DNA of 64,000 nucleotides from Nonomuraea purpurea. GTDB lineage: Bacteria; Actinomycetota; Actinomycetes; Streptosporangiales; Streptosporangiaceae. Of the stretch, positions 28,287 through 37,186 are shown piece after piece. The stretch is taken from NCBI RefSeq assembly GCF_042650645.1, contig NZ_JBHSBI010000014.1, positions 232,766 to 296,765 of the forward strand, written 5' to 3'. Every line of letters starts with the position of its first letter. Position 1 is the stretch's first letter. The notes below the pieces were generated by a model. It was not told where the DNA came from. It made no database searches and saw only the letters and a program-made list of their open reading frames with translations. The position numbers were made by a program, and so were the translations under genes.

Positions 28287-29167
28287 AGGGGGTCGTGATG
28301 GTCGCGCTCCTGGCGACGTTGACCGGGGCTGCGCCCCAGGTCCCGCTGCGGGACGTCCGGACGTTCACGTACGTCCTCCAGGGCTACCCGGGGGGCCGCC
28401 TGGACGCCATCGAGCGCGCCCCGCACCAGCTCGCCATCATCGACCTCTCCCGCGACGGTACCACCAAGGGCTACTTCACCCCCGCGGAGATCGCCCGGGT
28501 GCGGGCCAGTGGCAAGCGGGTGCTGGCCTACTTCGAGATCGGCTCGATCGAGGAGTTCCGCACCGAGTACCGCCCCCTGGCCCGCGACCTGAAGCTCAAC
28601 GTCTGGCCGGACTGGCCCGACGAGCACTTCGTGCGCTACTGGGAGCCCCGGTGGTGGCACACGGTGCTCAAACCCCGCATCGACCAGGCGATCCGCGCCG
28701 GGTTCGACGGGGTCTACCTGGACACGCCGCTGGCCTACGAGGAGATCGACCTCAAGCGCGTGCCCGGCGAGACCCGCGCCGGCCTGGCCAGGAAGATGAG
28801 TGACCTGATCGTCCAGATCAGCCGGTACGCCAAACGCGCCCGCCCCGGCTTCCTCATCGTCCCCCAGAACTCCCCTGAGCTCAGACTCCAGCGCGGCTAC
28901 GTCGAGGCCATCGACGGCATCGGCATGGAGGAGCTGTTCTTCAAGGCCACCGACAAACCGTGCACCGAGGACTGGTGCCGGGAGAACCTTGAGCACGCCC
29001 TGGCCCTGCGCAGGCTCGGCAAGGCCGTGCTCGCCACCGACTACGCCAGGCGGCCGGCGAACATCGCCGCGGCCTGCGCCCGCTACCGCCGCCACGGCAT
29101 AGCCGGAAACGTGACCGTGGTCGACCTCGACCGCGTCAGTTCGCCTTGTTCCAAGAGAGGATCGTGA
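28283..29167 (+). CDS. GH114-like exported polygalactosaminidase candidate
   Basis: 294 aa from GTG 28283 (GTGA overlap). The short leader KGVVMVALLATLTGAAP is a plausible signal peptide. The body matches the TM1410/GH114 family: TYVLQGYPG, LAIIDLSRDG, VLAYFEIGSIEEFR, GFDGVYLDTPLAYEE (acidic active-site strand), FLIVPQNSPEL, GIGMEELFF. GH114 includes endo-alpha-1,4-polygalactosaminidases of the Ega3 type. It probably trims or releases the GalN-containing polymer at the cell surface. Confidence 0.8.
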   Translation: MKGVVMVALLATLTGAAPQVPLRDVRTFTYVLQGYPGGRLDAIERAPHQLAIIDLSRDGTTKGYFTPAEIARVRASGKRVLAYFEIGSIEEFRTEYRPLARDLKLNVWPDWPDEHFVRYWEPRWWHTVLKPRIDQAIRAGFDGVYLDTPLAYEEIDLKRVPGETRAGLARKMSDLIVQISRYAKRARPGFLIVPQNSPELRLQRGYVEAIDGIGMEELFFKATDKPCTEDWCRENLEHALALRRLGKAVLATDYARRPANIAAACARYRRHGIAGNVTVVDLDRVSSPCSKRGS

Positions 29168-29168
29168 A

Positions 29169-30467
29169 ATGCCGAAGACAGTCGGCGTGATCGGCATGGG
29201 CTACGTGGGCCTGACGCTGACCGCCGCCCTGGCCCGCAAGGGCTACACCGTGTACGGCGTCGACAGCAGCCCCCACGTGGTCGAGGCGCTGTCCAACGGG
29301 CGGATCCACGTGTACGAGCCCGGCGTCGAGGAGGCATTCGCCGAGCACCTCGGCAGCACCATCTTCATCTCCGGCACGCTGCCCGAGCAGCCGCTCGACG
29401 CCGCGATCCTGTCCGTCTCCACCCCGGTCGACCTGTCCACGGGCACGCCCGACCTGCGCAACCTGGCCGCCGCCGCCGAGGCCGTCGCCGCCCGTCCGCA
29501 GACCCTGGTCGTGGTGCGCAGCACCGTGCCCATCGGCACCAGCCGCAAGGTCGTGCTGCCCGCGCTCACCGCCCGCTGGGGCGAGGGCGTGCGGCTCGTG
29601 ATGGCGCCCGAGCGCACCATCCAGGGCCAGGCGCTGCGCGAACTCGTCGAGCTGCCCCAGGTGATCGGCGGGCTCGATCAGGAGAGCCTGGAGGCCGGTG
29701 CCGAGGTCTTCGCCGGCCTGGCCAACCAGATCGTGCCCGTCTCCAGCCTGGAGACGGCCGAGATGGTCAAACTGTCCAACAACTGCCACACCGACCTGAT
29801 CTACGCCTTCGGCAACGAGCTCGCGCTCATCGCCGAGCAGCACGGGCTGGACCCGCTGGAGGTCATCAGGGCCACCAACGTCGACTATCCCCGGCCCGAC
29901 CTGGCCAAGCCCGGGTACGTGGGCGGCGGGTGCCTGTCGAAGGACCCCTACCTGATGATCGCCAGCACCGAACGGCAGCCGTTCCTGGTGGGACAGGCCA
30001 GGAAGCTCAACGAGCGACTGCCCGCGCACGTCGCCGAGCGCGTGATCGAGCTGATCCGCGCGACGATCGGCCGCACGGAGGGCGCCAGGCTGTCGGTGCT
30101 CGGCTGGGCCTACAAGGGCTGGCCGGCGACCGACGACATGCGCGGCACGCCCATCGCCGACATGATGCCGCTGTTCAGGGCCGCCGGGCTCGAAGTGTTC
30201 GGCCACGACCCGATGGTCACCGACGAGGTGATCCGCCAGTACGGAGGCGAGCCCGTCAGCCTCGACAAGGCCTTCGCCGACGCCGACGCCATGCTCGTCA
30301 TCAACGACCACCCCGACTACCGAGGACTGGAGGTCGAGGCCAGGCTCGCCTCGTCCGGGCTGAAGGTGCTCTTCGACTCGTGGCGCATCCTGGACGAGGC
30401 CGCGGTCACCAGGAACGGCGTCCGCTACGCGGGCATCGGCTACACCGCTAAGGAGAACGTCGTATGA
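29169..30467 (+). CDS. UDP-N-acetylhexosamine/UDP-sugar 6-dehydrogenase (WecC/WbpA type)
   Basis: 432 aa. NAD motif GMGYVGLTL; catalytic Cys in GYVGGGCLSKDPYL; LSNNCHTDLIYAFGNE and GWAYKGWPATDDMRGTP are the conserved middle and C-terminal domains of the nucleotide-sugar dehydrogenase family. In my reading it is nearer to UDP-ManNAc/UDP-GlcNAc dehydrogenases than to AlgD. It would add a uronic acid to the polymer or to a cross-linked glycan. AGAGAGGAT precedes the ATG. Confidence 0.85.
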   Translation: MPKTVGVIGMGYVGLTLTAALARKGYTVYGVDSSPHVVEALSNGRIHVYEPGVEEAFAEHLGSTIFISGTLPEQPLDAAILSVSTPVDLSTGTPDLRNLAAAAEAVAARPQTLVVVRSTVPIGTSRKVVLPALTARWGEGVRLVMAPERTIQGQALRELVELPQVIGGLDQESLEAGAEVFAGLANQIVPVSSLETAEMVKLSNNCHTDLIYAFGNELALIAEQHGLDPLEVIRATNVDYPRPDLAKPGYVGGGCLSKDPYLMIASTERQPFLVGQARKLNERLPAHVAERVIELIRATIGRTEGARLSVLGWAYKGWPATDDMRGTPIADMMPLFRAAGLEVFGHDPMVTDEVIRQYGGEPVSLDKAFADADAMLVINDHPDYRGLEVEARLASSGLKVLFDSWRILDEAAVTRNGVRYAGIGYTAKENVV

Positions 30468-31414
30468 GAGTCCTGCTGCTCGGCGGGGCCGGGTTCATCG
30501 GGCTGCACCTGGCCCGCAGGCTGAGCGCGGACGGCCACGCCGTCACCGTCGTCGACGACTTCTCCCGGGGGCGCCGCGACGAGGCGCTGGCCGAACTGGA
30601 CGTCGAGGTGCGCTCGGCCGACCTCACGGACCCGGCCGCTTACGCCGGCATCGAGCCCGGCTGGGACCAGATCTACATGCTGGCCGCGGTCGTCGGCGTG
30701 CGCAACGTCGAGTCCGACCCGGCCAGGGTGATCAGGGTCAACACGCTGGCGCTGATGCACCTGCTCGACTGGCTGCGGCCGGGGGAGCGGCTGTTCTTCG
30801 CCTCCACCAGCGAGGCGTACGCGGGCTCTGTCAGCGTCGGACTGGCGCCCGTCCCCACGCCGGAGACCGTCCCGCTGGTGGTCGAGGACGTGGGCTCGCC
30901 GCGCTACACCTACGCCATCAGCAAGCTGCTCGGCGAGTCGGCCGTGCTGCACACCGCGCGGGCCAAGGGGTTCGAGGCCGTCATCGGCCGCTTCCACAAC
31001 GTGTACGGCCCCCGCATGGGCGCCGACCACGTCATCCCCGAGCTGTCACTGCGGGCCGCGCGCGGCGAGGACCCCTTCACCCTGTACGGCGCCGACCAGA
31101 GCAGGGCGTTCTGCTACGTCGACGACGCCGTCGAGGCGATGGTCCGCCTGATGGCCGAGCCGCAGGCCATGGGCAAGATCGTGCACATCGGCAACGACGC
31201 CGAGACCAACATCGGCGACCTGGCCAAGCTCGTCCTGCGTGTCGCCGGCGTCAGCCCCGCGATCCAGCACGTGCCCGCCCCCGCGGGCTCGGTCGCGCGC
31301 CGCTGCCCCGACCTCACGGTGCTGCGCGAACTGACCGGGTACGAGCCCCGCGTCGCCCTGGAGGAGGGCGTGCGCAAGACCTACACCTGGTACCGGGAAT
31401 CATGGACGGCATGA
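30464..31414 (+). CDS. NAD-dependent UDP-sugar epimerase/decarboxylase-like SDR
   Basis: 316 aa; ATGA overlap upstream. Rossmann motif GGAGFIGLHLARRL; FASTSEAYAGS and TYAISKLLGE (Y-x3-K) are the active site; VEAMVRLM and a C-terminal EEGVRKTYTWYRES follow. Close to UDP-glucuronate decarboxylase/4-epimerase families. With the dehydrogenase next to it, a uronic-acid or pentose route is likely. It is coupled to the following GH114-like gene. Confidence 0.85.
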   Translation: MRVLLLGGAGFIGLHLARRLSADGHAVTVVDDFSRGRRDEALAELDVEVRSADLTDPAAYAGIEPGWDQIYMLAAVVGVRNVESDPARVIRVNTLALMHLLDWLRPGERLFFASTSEAYAGSVSVGLAPVPTPETVPLVVEDVGSPRYTYAISKLLGESAVLHTARAKGFEAVIGRFHNVYGPRMGADHVIPELSLRAARGEDPFTLYGADQSRAFCYVDDAVEAMVRLMAEPQAMGKIVHIGNDAETNIGDLAKLVLRVAGVSPAIQHVPAPAGSVARRCPDLTVLRELTGYEPRVALEEGVRKTYTWYRESWTA

Positions 31415-32106
31415 CGCAGCAACCCATCGCGTTCTACTACGGGGACGGCGAGCTGGACCGGTTGTCCCGCTTCGACAAGGTCGTGCTCCAGGCCGACTTC
31501 TACCGCAGGGAGGAGCTCGACCTGCTGCGCGAGCGCGGCGTGCAGACGCTGGGCTACCTGTCGCTGACCGAGGACGTCGGGCCGGAAGCCCCCTGGCAGC
31601 GCCCGGAGCGCAACCCCGACTGGGGCGGCTCGTTCGTCCACACCGGCGACCCCCGGTGGGTCGCGCACGTGGTCGACCAGGCCAGGAGGGCCATCGCCGG
31701 CGGCTTCAGCGGATTGTTCCTCGACACGCTGAACATCGAGTTCAACTACCCCGAGGACCTGCCGCACCTGCTCTACCTGATCGCGGCCATCAGAGAGGAG
31801 GCGCGGCCGGAATACCTGCTGGCCAACCGTGGGTTCGGGCTGCTGCCGCAGCTCGCCGACCTGGTCGACGGCATCCTGTTCGAGTCGTTCTCCGCCCGCT
31901 GGGTTGACACCGGCTCGTACGCGCCCTGGCCCGACGACGTCCTGGAGGTGCACGCCGAGGTGGCCGAGCGGCTGCTCGGCCTCGACATCGACGTCTACGC
32001 CCTCGACTACGCGGAGGACGAGGAGCTGACCGAGTACGCCTACCGGCGCGCCCGGGAGTTCGGCATGCTCTGCTTCGTCAGCGACCGGGTGTTGTCCCGG
32101 ATCTGA
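31411..32106 (+). CDS. GH114-like hydrolase without signal peptide
   Basis: 231 aa from ATG 31411, which overlaps the upstream stop; an in-frame ATG 9 nt earlier (31402) is also possible. Family features: IAFYYGDGELDRLSRFDKVVLQ, GVQTLGYLSLTED, GGFSGLFLDTLNIEFN (acidic active-site strand), YLLANRGFGLLPQL, GILFESFSARW, DVYALDYAED. No signal peptide, so it may act in the cytoplasm or be exported in another way. It closes the nine-gene operon, followed by a 12-bp hairpin. Confidence 0.72.
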   Translation: MTQQPIAFYYGDGELDRLSRFDKVVLQADFYRREELDLLRERGVQTLGYLSLTEDVGPEAPWQRPERNPDWGGSFVHTGDPRWVAHVVDQARRAIAGGFSGLFLDTLNIEFNYPEDLPHLLYLIAAIREEARPEYLLANRGFGLLPQLADLVDGILFESFSARWVDTGSYAPWPDDVLEVHAEVAERLLGLDIDVYALDYAEDEELTEYAYRRAREFGMLCFVSDRVLSRI

Positions 32107-32124
32107 TCGGCGTCAGATCCGGGA
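32095..32124. terminator. Bidirectional hairpin between convergent genes
   Basis: TCCCGGATCTGA and TCAGATCCGGGA form a perfect 12-bp stem with a 6-nt loop (TCGGCG). It overlaps the stop of the last Pel-operon gene and lies 11 bp beyond the end of korB. No U-tract, as is common for actinomycete terminators; it probably ends transcription from both sides. Confidence 0.75.
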
Positions 32125-32135
32125 CGTCGCGCCGG

Positions 32136-33182
32136 TCAGTTGATGCGCCAGGTGTCGCCGCCAAGCAGCAGCTCGCTCAGGTCGCCAGGCCCCTTCTGGG
32201 CCACGGCCTCTTCGAGCTGCTCGGCCATCAGCCCTTCGTAGGACGGACGGTCGACGCTGCGGAAGATGCCGATCGGCACGTGCTCGAACGCCGGCTCGTC
32301 CAGCCTGCTGAGCGCGAAGGCCACGGACGGGTCGGGGTTGTGCGCGTCGTGCACGAGGATGTCGGACTCGGCCACGCCATCGCGGGCCACCACCTCGATA
32401 CCGCCGTTGGCGGCGCGCACAACGGCCTTGGAGGCGCTCACGATCGGCTGGTCGTGCTCCAGCCGCAGCGTGACGTCGTCGCGGACGTCGGGGTCCTTGA
32501 GCTGCTCGAAGGCGTTGTCGTTGAAGATGTTGCAGTTCTGGTAGATCTCGACCAGCGACGTGCCGCGGTGGGCGGTGGCCTCGCGCAGCACCGACTGCAG
32601 GTGCTTGCGGTCGGAGTCGATGGTCCTGGCCACGAACGACGCCTCGGCGCCGATGGCCAGCGAGATCGGGTTGAACGGCTTGTCGAGCGAGCCCATGGGC
32701 GTCGACTTGGTGATCTTGCCCACTTCGCTCGTCGGCGAGTACTGGCCCTTGGTCAGGCCGTAGATCCGGTTGTTGAACAGCAGGATGTTCAGGTTGACGT
32801 TCCTGCGCAGCGCGTGGATCAGGTGGTTGCCGCCGATCGACAGCGCGTCGCCGTCACCGGTGATCACCCAGACGCTCAGGTCGGGCCTGGAAGCGGCCAG
32901 CCCGGTCGCGATCGCCGGCGCGCGGCCGTGGATGGAGTGGAAGCCGTAGGTGTTGAGGTAGTACGGGAAACGCGAGGAGCACCCGATGCCCGACACGAAC
33001 ACGATGTTCTCGCGCTTGAGCCCCAGCTCCGGCAGGAAGCTCTGCACCGCGGCCAGGATCGCGTAGTCGCCGCAACCCGGGCACCATCGCACCTCCTGGT
33101 CGGACTTGAAGTCCTTCAGGGTCTGCTTGCCGTCCGTCTTGGGAACGAGCGACAGGCCCTTCCCGTTCACGAGCTCAGTCAC
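32136..33182 (-). CDS. korB: 2-oxoacid:ferredoxin oxidoreductase, beta subunit
   Basis: 348 aa. VRWCPGCGDYAIL carries the CxxC part of the 4Fe-4S site, with GIGCSSRFPYY supplying a further Cys; TPP binding is TGDGDALSIGGNH and FNNRIYGLTKGQ. With KorA it oxidises 2-oxoglutarate (or pyruvate) to the acyl-CoA and reduces ferredoxin. It overlaps korA by 8 nt. The nearby complex I-like operon lacks the NADH module, so reduced ferredoxin could feed it; that link is inference. Confidence 0.93.
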   Translation of the reverse strand: MTELVNGKGLSLVPKTDGKQTLKDFKSDQEVRWCPGCGDYAILAAVQSFLPELGLKRENIVFVSGIGCSSRFPYYLNTYGFHSIHGRAPAIATGLAASRPDLSVWVITGDGDALSIGGNHLIHALRRNVNLNILLFNNRIYGLTKGQYSPTSEVGKITKSTPMGSLDKPFNPISLAIGAEASFVARTIDSDRKHLQSVLREATAHRGTSLVEIYQNCNIFNDNAFEQLKDPDVRDDVTLRLEHDQPIVSASKAVVRAANGGIEVVARDGVAESDILVHDAHNPDPSVAFALSRLDEPAFEHVPIGIFRSVDRPSYEGLMAEQLEEAVAQKGPGDLSELLLGGDTWRIN

Positions 33183-35019
33183 TGTCGATCACGTCCTGGA
33201 TGACTCCGGCCAGCTCCTCGGCCTTGAACGGGAGCCCGCGCACACGGTTGTAGCTGATCACGTCAACGAGGTAGCGGGCCCGCAGCAGCATGGCGAGCTG
33301 GCCGAGGTTGATCTCCGGCAGCAGCACCTTGTCGTAGCGCTTGAGCACCTCGCCGGTGTTGGCCGGCAGGGGGTTGAGGTGACGCAGGTGGGCCTGGGCG
33401 ACCTTGCCGCCGGCCCGCCTGATGCGCCGCACGGCCGCGGCGATCGGCCCGTACGTCGATCCCCACCCGATGACCAGCACGCCGGCGTCGCCGTCGGGGT
33501 CGTCCACCTCCAGCGGCGGCACGTCGATGCCGGCGATCTTGGCGGCGCGCGTGCGGACCATCAGGTCGTGGTTGTTCGGGTCGTAGGAGATGTTGCCGGT
33601 GCCGTCGGCCTTCTCGATGCCGCCGATGCGGTGTTCGAGGCCGGGCGTGCCGGGGATGGCCCAGGGCCGGGCCAGGGTGTCGGTGTCGCGCTTGAACGGC
33701 AGGAACTCGCCGTCGGCGCCGTTGGGCTCCCTGGTGAATTCCTGCGAAATGTCGGGCAATTCCGAAATTTCGGGTAGGCGCCAGGGCTCCGAACCGTTGG
33801 CCAGGTAGCCGTCCGAGAGCAGCATGACCGGAGTGCGGTACTTGACCGCGATCCGCGCCGCCTCGATGGCCGCGTCGAAGCAGTCGCTCGGCGACATCGG
33901 CGCCACGATCGGCACCGGCGACTCGCCGTTGCGGCCGAACATGGCCATCAGCAGGTCGGTCTGCTCGGTCTTGGTCGGCATGCCCGTGCTGGGCCCGGCC
34001 CGCTGCACGTCCACGACGATCAGCGGCAGCTCGGTGGTGACCGCCAGGCCCACCGTCTCGGCCTTCAACGCCACACCGGGACCCGAGGTGGTCGTCACGC
34101 CCAGCGCGCCGCCGAACGCGGCCCCGAGCGCCGCGCCGACGCCCGCGATCTCGTCCTCCGCCTGGAAGGTGCGGATGCCGAACCGCTTGTGCTTCGACAA
34201 CTCGTGCAGGATGTCGCTGGCCGGGGTGATCGGGTACGAGCCCAGGAACAGCGGCAGCTTCGACTGCACACTGGCGGCGATCAATCCGTAGGCCAGCGCC
34301 TGGTTGCCCGAGATGTTGCGATAGACACCCGGATCCAGCCGCGCCGGCTTGACCTCATAGGAAACGGAGAAGGACTCGGTGGTCTCGCCGTAGTTCCAGC
34401 CCGCCTGGAAGGCCGCGATGTTGGCCTTGGCGATCTCGGGCTTCTTGGCGAACTTCTGCTCAAGGAACTTGATCGTGTGCTCGGTCGGCCGGTGGTAGAG
34501 CCAGCTCAACAGGCCGAGCGCGAACATGTTCTTCGACCGCTCGGCGTCCTTCTTGGACAGCTCGAAATTTTCGAGAGCCTTGACGGTCAGCGAGGTCAGC
34601 GGCACCGCGTGCACGCGCCACTCACTGAGCGAATCGTCCTCCAGCGGGCTGGTCTCGTAGCCGACCTTCTGCAGGTTGCGCTTGGTGAACTCGTCGGTGT
34701 TCGCGATGATGTCCGCACCCTTGGGCAGGTCGCCCAGGTTGGCCTTGAGCGCGGCCGGGTTCATGGCCACGAGCACGTTCGGCGCGTCGCCCGGCGTGAG
34801 GATGTCGTGGTCGGCGAAATGGAGCTGGAAGCTCGACACGCCCGGCAAGGTGCCTGCGGGCGCGCGGATCTCGGCCGGGAAGTTGGGGAGCGTCGACAGG
34901 TCGTTGCCGAACTCCGCGGTGCCCGCCGTGAAGCGGTCGCCGGTGAGCTGCATGCCGTCGCCGGAGTCTCCAGCGAACCTGATGATCACGCGGTCGAGTT
35001 GCTGGACCTGCTTTGCCAC
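33175..35019 (-). CDS. korA: 2-oxoacid:ferredoxin oxidoreductase, alpha subunit (gamma-alpha fusion)
   Basis: 614 aa. The gamma domain comes first (IRFAGDSGDGMQLTGDRF, about 1-190), then the alpha domain (FLGSYPITPASDILHELSKH, AEDEIAGVGAALGAAFGGALGVTTTSGPG), the standard actinobacterial fusion. The C-terminal part ends VLLPEINLGQLAMLLRARYL. ATG 35019 is preceded by AGGACTGAG. Translation of korB is coupled through the overlap. Confidence 0.94.
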   Translation of the reverse strand: MAKQVQQLDRVIIRFAGDSGDGMQLTGDRFTAGTAEFGNDLSTLPNFPAEIRAPAGTLPGVSSFQLHFADHDILTPGDAPNVLVAMNPAALKANLGDLPKGADIIANTDEFTKRNLQKVGYETSPLEDDSLSEWRVHAVPLTSLTVKALENFELSKKDAERSKNMFALGLLSWLYHRPTEHTIKFLEQKFAKKPEIAKANIAAFQAGWNYGETTESFSVSYEVKPARLDPGVYRNISGNQALAYGLIAASVQSKLPLFLGSYPITPASDILHELSKHKRFGIRTFQAEDEIAGVGAALGAAFGGALGVTTTSGPGVALKAETVGLAVTTELPLIVVDVQRAGPSTGMPTKTEQTDLLMAMFGRNGESPVPIVAPMSPSDCFDAAIEAARIAVKYRTPVMLLSDGYLANGSEPWRLPEISELPDISQEFTREPNGADGEFLPFKRDTDTLARPWAIPGTPGLEHRIGGIEKADGTGNISYDPNNHDLMVRTRAAKIAGIDVPPLEVDDPDGDAGVLVIGWGSTYGPIAAAVRRIRRAGGKVAQAHLRHLNPLPANTGEVLKRYDKVLLPEINLGQLAMLLRARYLVDVISYNRVRGLPFKAEELAGVIQDVIDSD

Positions 35020-35099
35020 AGCTCAGTCCTCCTCGACGCGCCAATGCGCGGTTGCCTTGGGCGCGTTCTCTGTTTCCATGCTAGATCCTCGGAAGGTCA

Positions 35100-35133
35100 C
35101 GCGTTTGCCGCCCGCAAAGAGCGGGTAAACGCG
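35100..35133 (-). promoter_or_regulatory. Bulged hairpin in the korA leader
   Basis: CGCGTTT pairs with AAACGCG and GCCCGC with GCGGGT across a 3-nt bulge and a 5-nt loop (AAAGA): 13 bp including one G-T pair. It lies about 80 nt before korA and 135 nt past the deacetylase stop. It may end the upstream transcript or act as a leader structure of korAB. Confidence 0.4.
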
Positions 35134-35267
35134 GTCGGAGTCAAGGGTTAGGTCGGAGAACAACGACGACACAGCCCGGACGCCAGCCTGCAGAGGTCTA
35201 CATGCAGGCGGGCGAACAGGACGGTTCGGGTCACGAGCGCCAACTATACGTCCCCCCAACACGTGCG

Positions 35268-36740
35268 CTACGTCAGGGGAGGCCTACCCCGCAGCTCGTT
35301 CCCTGACCTGTACAGGCGTCCGGCCTGCAGATCGGCAGAACCGTACAACTCAGGAACGGTGACGAAGCTGTATCCCTTCCCACGCAACCTTTTGAGGATG
35401 TCCGGGACCGCATCAACGCTTTCCCGACGGATGTCGTGCATAAGAATGATCGCACCTGGATGCGCCTTACGCACCGCCCGGTCCGTGATGTCGCCGGATT
35501 TGCCGTCGACCTGGTCCCCCGCGTCCACATCCCAGGTGACCAGCGACAGCCCGCGCTCGCGTGCCACCTCATACAACTCCTGGCTTATGGCCCCGAACGG
35601 CGGCCGCACGAGCTGCGGCCGCTGCCCGATCGCCGCCGAGATCGTGTCCTCCGTACGCGCGATCGAATCGGCGACCTTGCTGCTGGGCTGCTTCGACAGA
35701 TCCGTGTGCGCCCAACTGTGGTTGCCGACGAGATGGCCCTCCGCGCTCATCCTGCGCAGCAACCCCGGCTGCGCGGCGGCGTTCATCCCGACCGTGAAGA
35801 ACGTGGCCCGCGCCCGGTTCCTCAACAGGATGTCGAGCAGCCTGCCGGTATAGGGCCCTGGCCCGTCGTCGAACGTCAACGCGACACACTTGGCCTTGGC
35901 GCAGTCCACGCTGCCCGCCCGGTTGCTGACCGCGTCCGGGCTCGTCGGACGCGTCGTCATCTCGGGCGCCTCCCGCAGAGCGGTGAGCGCCCGCTCGCGC
36001 ACCGAGCGCTGCGCCCGCCGTCCCAGATCCGACAGCAGCGGCCCCGCCTTGGCGGCCGGGACCGCCACCGCCTGCCTGCCCAGCGAACACGGCCCGACCT
36101 GGCAGTGGTCGAACTCCACCACCAGATCCCCGTTCCGGTTGAACGCCATCGAATCGAACAGGTCGTCGGTCAACTGATTCTTCTTCAGGTGGTTCTTCTT
36201 CAGGTGGTTCTTGACCAGAACCTCGAGCTTCCCGAGGCCGTCCCGGCCGTTGAGCAGCCCCGTGGAGCCGACGGCCCTGCCGTTGCGCGGGTCGAACCAG
36301 AAGGTTCGCGTGGAGTAGCTCCAGTTCGCGCCGAGGAACTCGCCGGTGCGCAGCCGTACCCCGACGGCCTCCGGGGTGGAGGCGGCGAGCTGCCAGTCCA
36401 CGTTCAGCTCCGGACTGAGCATCTCCGGCCCGACCTTGCGGTTGGTGCTCGACTTGAAATCACGCACCTGCCGCTCGGCCTGGGCGCGCAGCACCCGGTT
36501 GAGCGCCGGGGCGTCGGCCAGCTTCGGATAGTTGATGTGCACGTACCTGTCGGCGGGGGCGTGGCCTTCGGACAGGGTCACGGTGGACAGGCCGACGACG
36601 GTCGCCGGGTCGACAAAGTCGATCAGCGTCGGCTCTGCCGGGACCACGACGTCCTTCCCGGGATCGGTGGCGGCCAGAGAGCAGCCTGCGGCCGAGAAAG
36701 CCAGCAGAGCGATTCCTGAGAAGAATCGCATTTTGTGCAT
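35268..36740 (-). CDS. Lipoprotein polysaccharide deacetylase (NodB/CE4) with N-terminal DUF3298-like region
   Basis: 490 aa. A signal peptide with lipobox (FSAAGC, Cys about 20) anchors it outside the cell. The N-terminal region (about 40-270) resembles the DUF3298/RsiV-type domain of Gram-positive peptidoglycan deacetylases; the CE4 core has LTFDDGPGPYTG (D-D), VGNHSWAHTDL (H-x3-H), RPPFGAISQ and LVTWDVDAGDQ. Likely modifies cell-wall or surface amino sugars. Residues near 180 carry NHLKK twice in tandem, from a 15-bp DNA duplication. Start could be ATG 36731. Confidence 0.9.
   Translation of the reverse strand: MHKMRFFSGIALLAFSAAGCSLAATDPGKDVVVPAEPTLIDFVDPATVVGLSTVTLSEGHAPADRYVHINYPKLADAPALNRVLRAQAERQVRDFKSSTNRKVGPEMLSPELNVDWQLAASTPEAVGVRLRTGEFLGANWSYSTRTFWFDPRNGRAVGSTGLLNGRDGLGKLEVLVKNHLKKNHLKKNQLTDDLFDSMAFNRNGDLVVEFDHCQVGPCSLGRQAVAVPAAKAGPLLSDLGRRAQRSVRERALTALREAPEMTTRPTSPDAVSNRAGSVDCAKAKCVALTFDDGPGPYTGRLLDILLRNRARATFFTVGMNAAAQPGLLRRMSAEGHLVGNHSWAHTDLSKQPSSKVADSIARTEDTISAAIGQRPQLVRPPFGAISQELYEVARERGLSLVTWDVDAGDQVDGKSGDITDRAVRKAHPGAIILMHDIRRESVDAVPDILKRLRGKGYSFVTVPELYGSADLQAGRLYRSGNELRGRPPLT
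36178..36207 (-). repeat. Two 15-bp tandem repeats inside the deacetylase gene
   Basis: TTCTTCTTCAGGTGG is present twice in perfect tandem. It adds five residues (NHLKK) per copy without breaking the frame, in a predicted surface loop of the N-terminal domain. Confidence 0.85.
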
Positions 36741-36967
36741 GGATGTCAGGGTATGGCGGAGATCTTACGGTTTGCACCCTTTTAGGGGTAAGGGGTGCGA
36801 GGCTTTGACCGACTCTTTGTTTTACCTTTCGCCCCAAGGGGGCACTCACTGGAGTTTGGGAGCCATGCTTCGGCAACCCCACTCCGACCCCCGTAGCTCC
36901 CTCACCCAAGCCCTCTGAGGCCAACCGCCCAACCGAGAGTCGGCCGAGCCCAAGCCGCCCCCTGCCG

Positions 36968-37083
36968 TCGCCCGTGCCCAAGTCGGGTCTCCGACATCGC
37001 CCGCGCCGAATTCGGGTCTCCGACGCCGCCCTCGCCCAAGTTGGGCCCTCAGCGTCGCCCTGCACCTAACTTGAGGACTTGAG
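36968..37083. repeat. 29-bp degenerate tandem repeat, about 4 units, before nuoA
   Basis: Units begin at 36968, 36997, 37026 and 37055 with the pattern TCGCCC-x6-CCAAG-TCGGGTCTCCGAC; the last is weak. They fill part of the 446-bp gap between the deacetylase start and nuoA, which must also hold both promoters. I see no gene in the gap. Confidence 0.75.
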
Positions 37084-37186
37084 GTACCCACCCCACGGCA
37101 TCATCCTGGGCCGCCGCCCATGGCCCGTCCGGGCTGGCCGGAACCGTCCATGGCCTCACCCAAGCCCCTGGAGTTACGATCACGTC

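Noticed and set aside
35023..35262. 79-codon ORF upstream of korA
   Set aside because: No recognisable domain; covers the hairpin and promoter region of korA.
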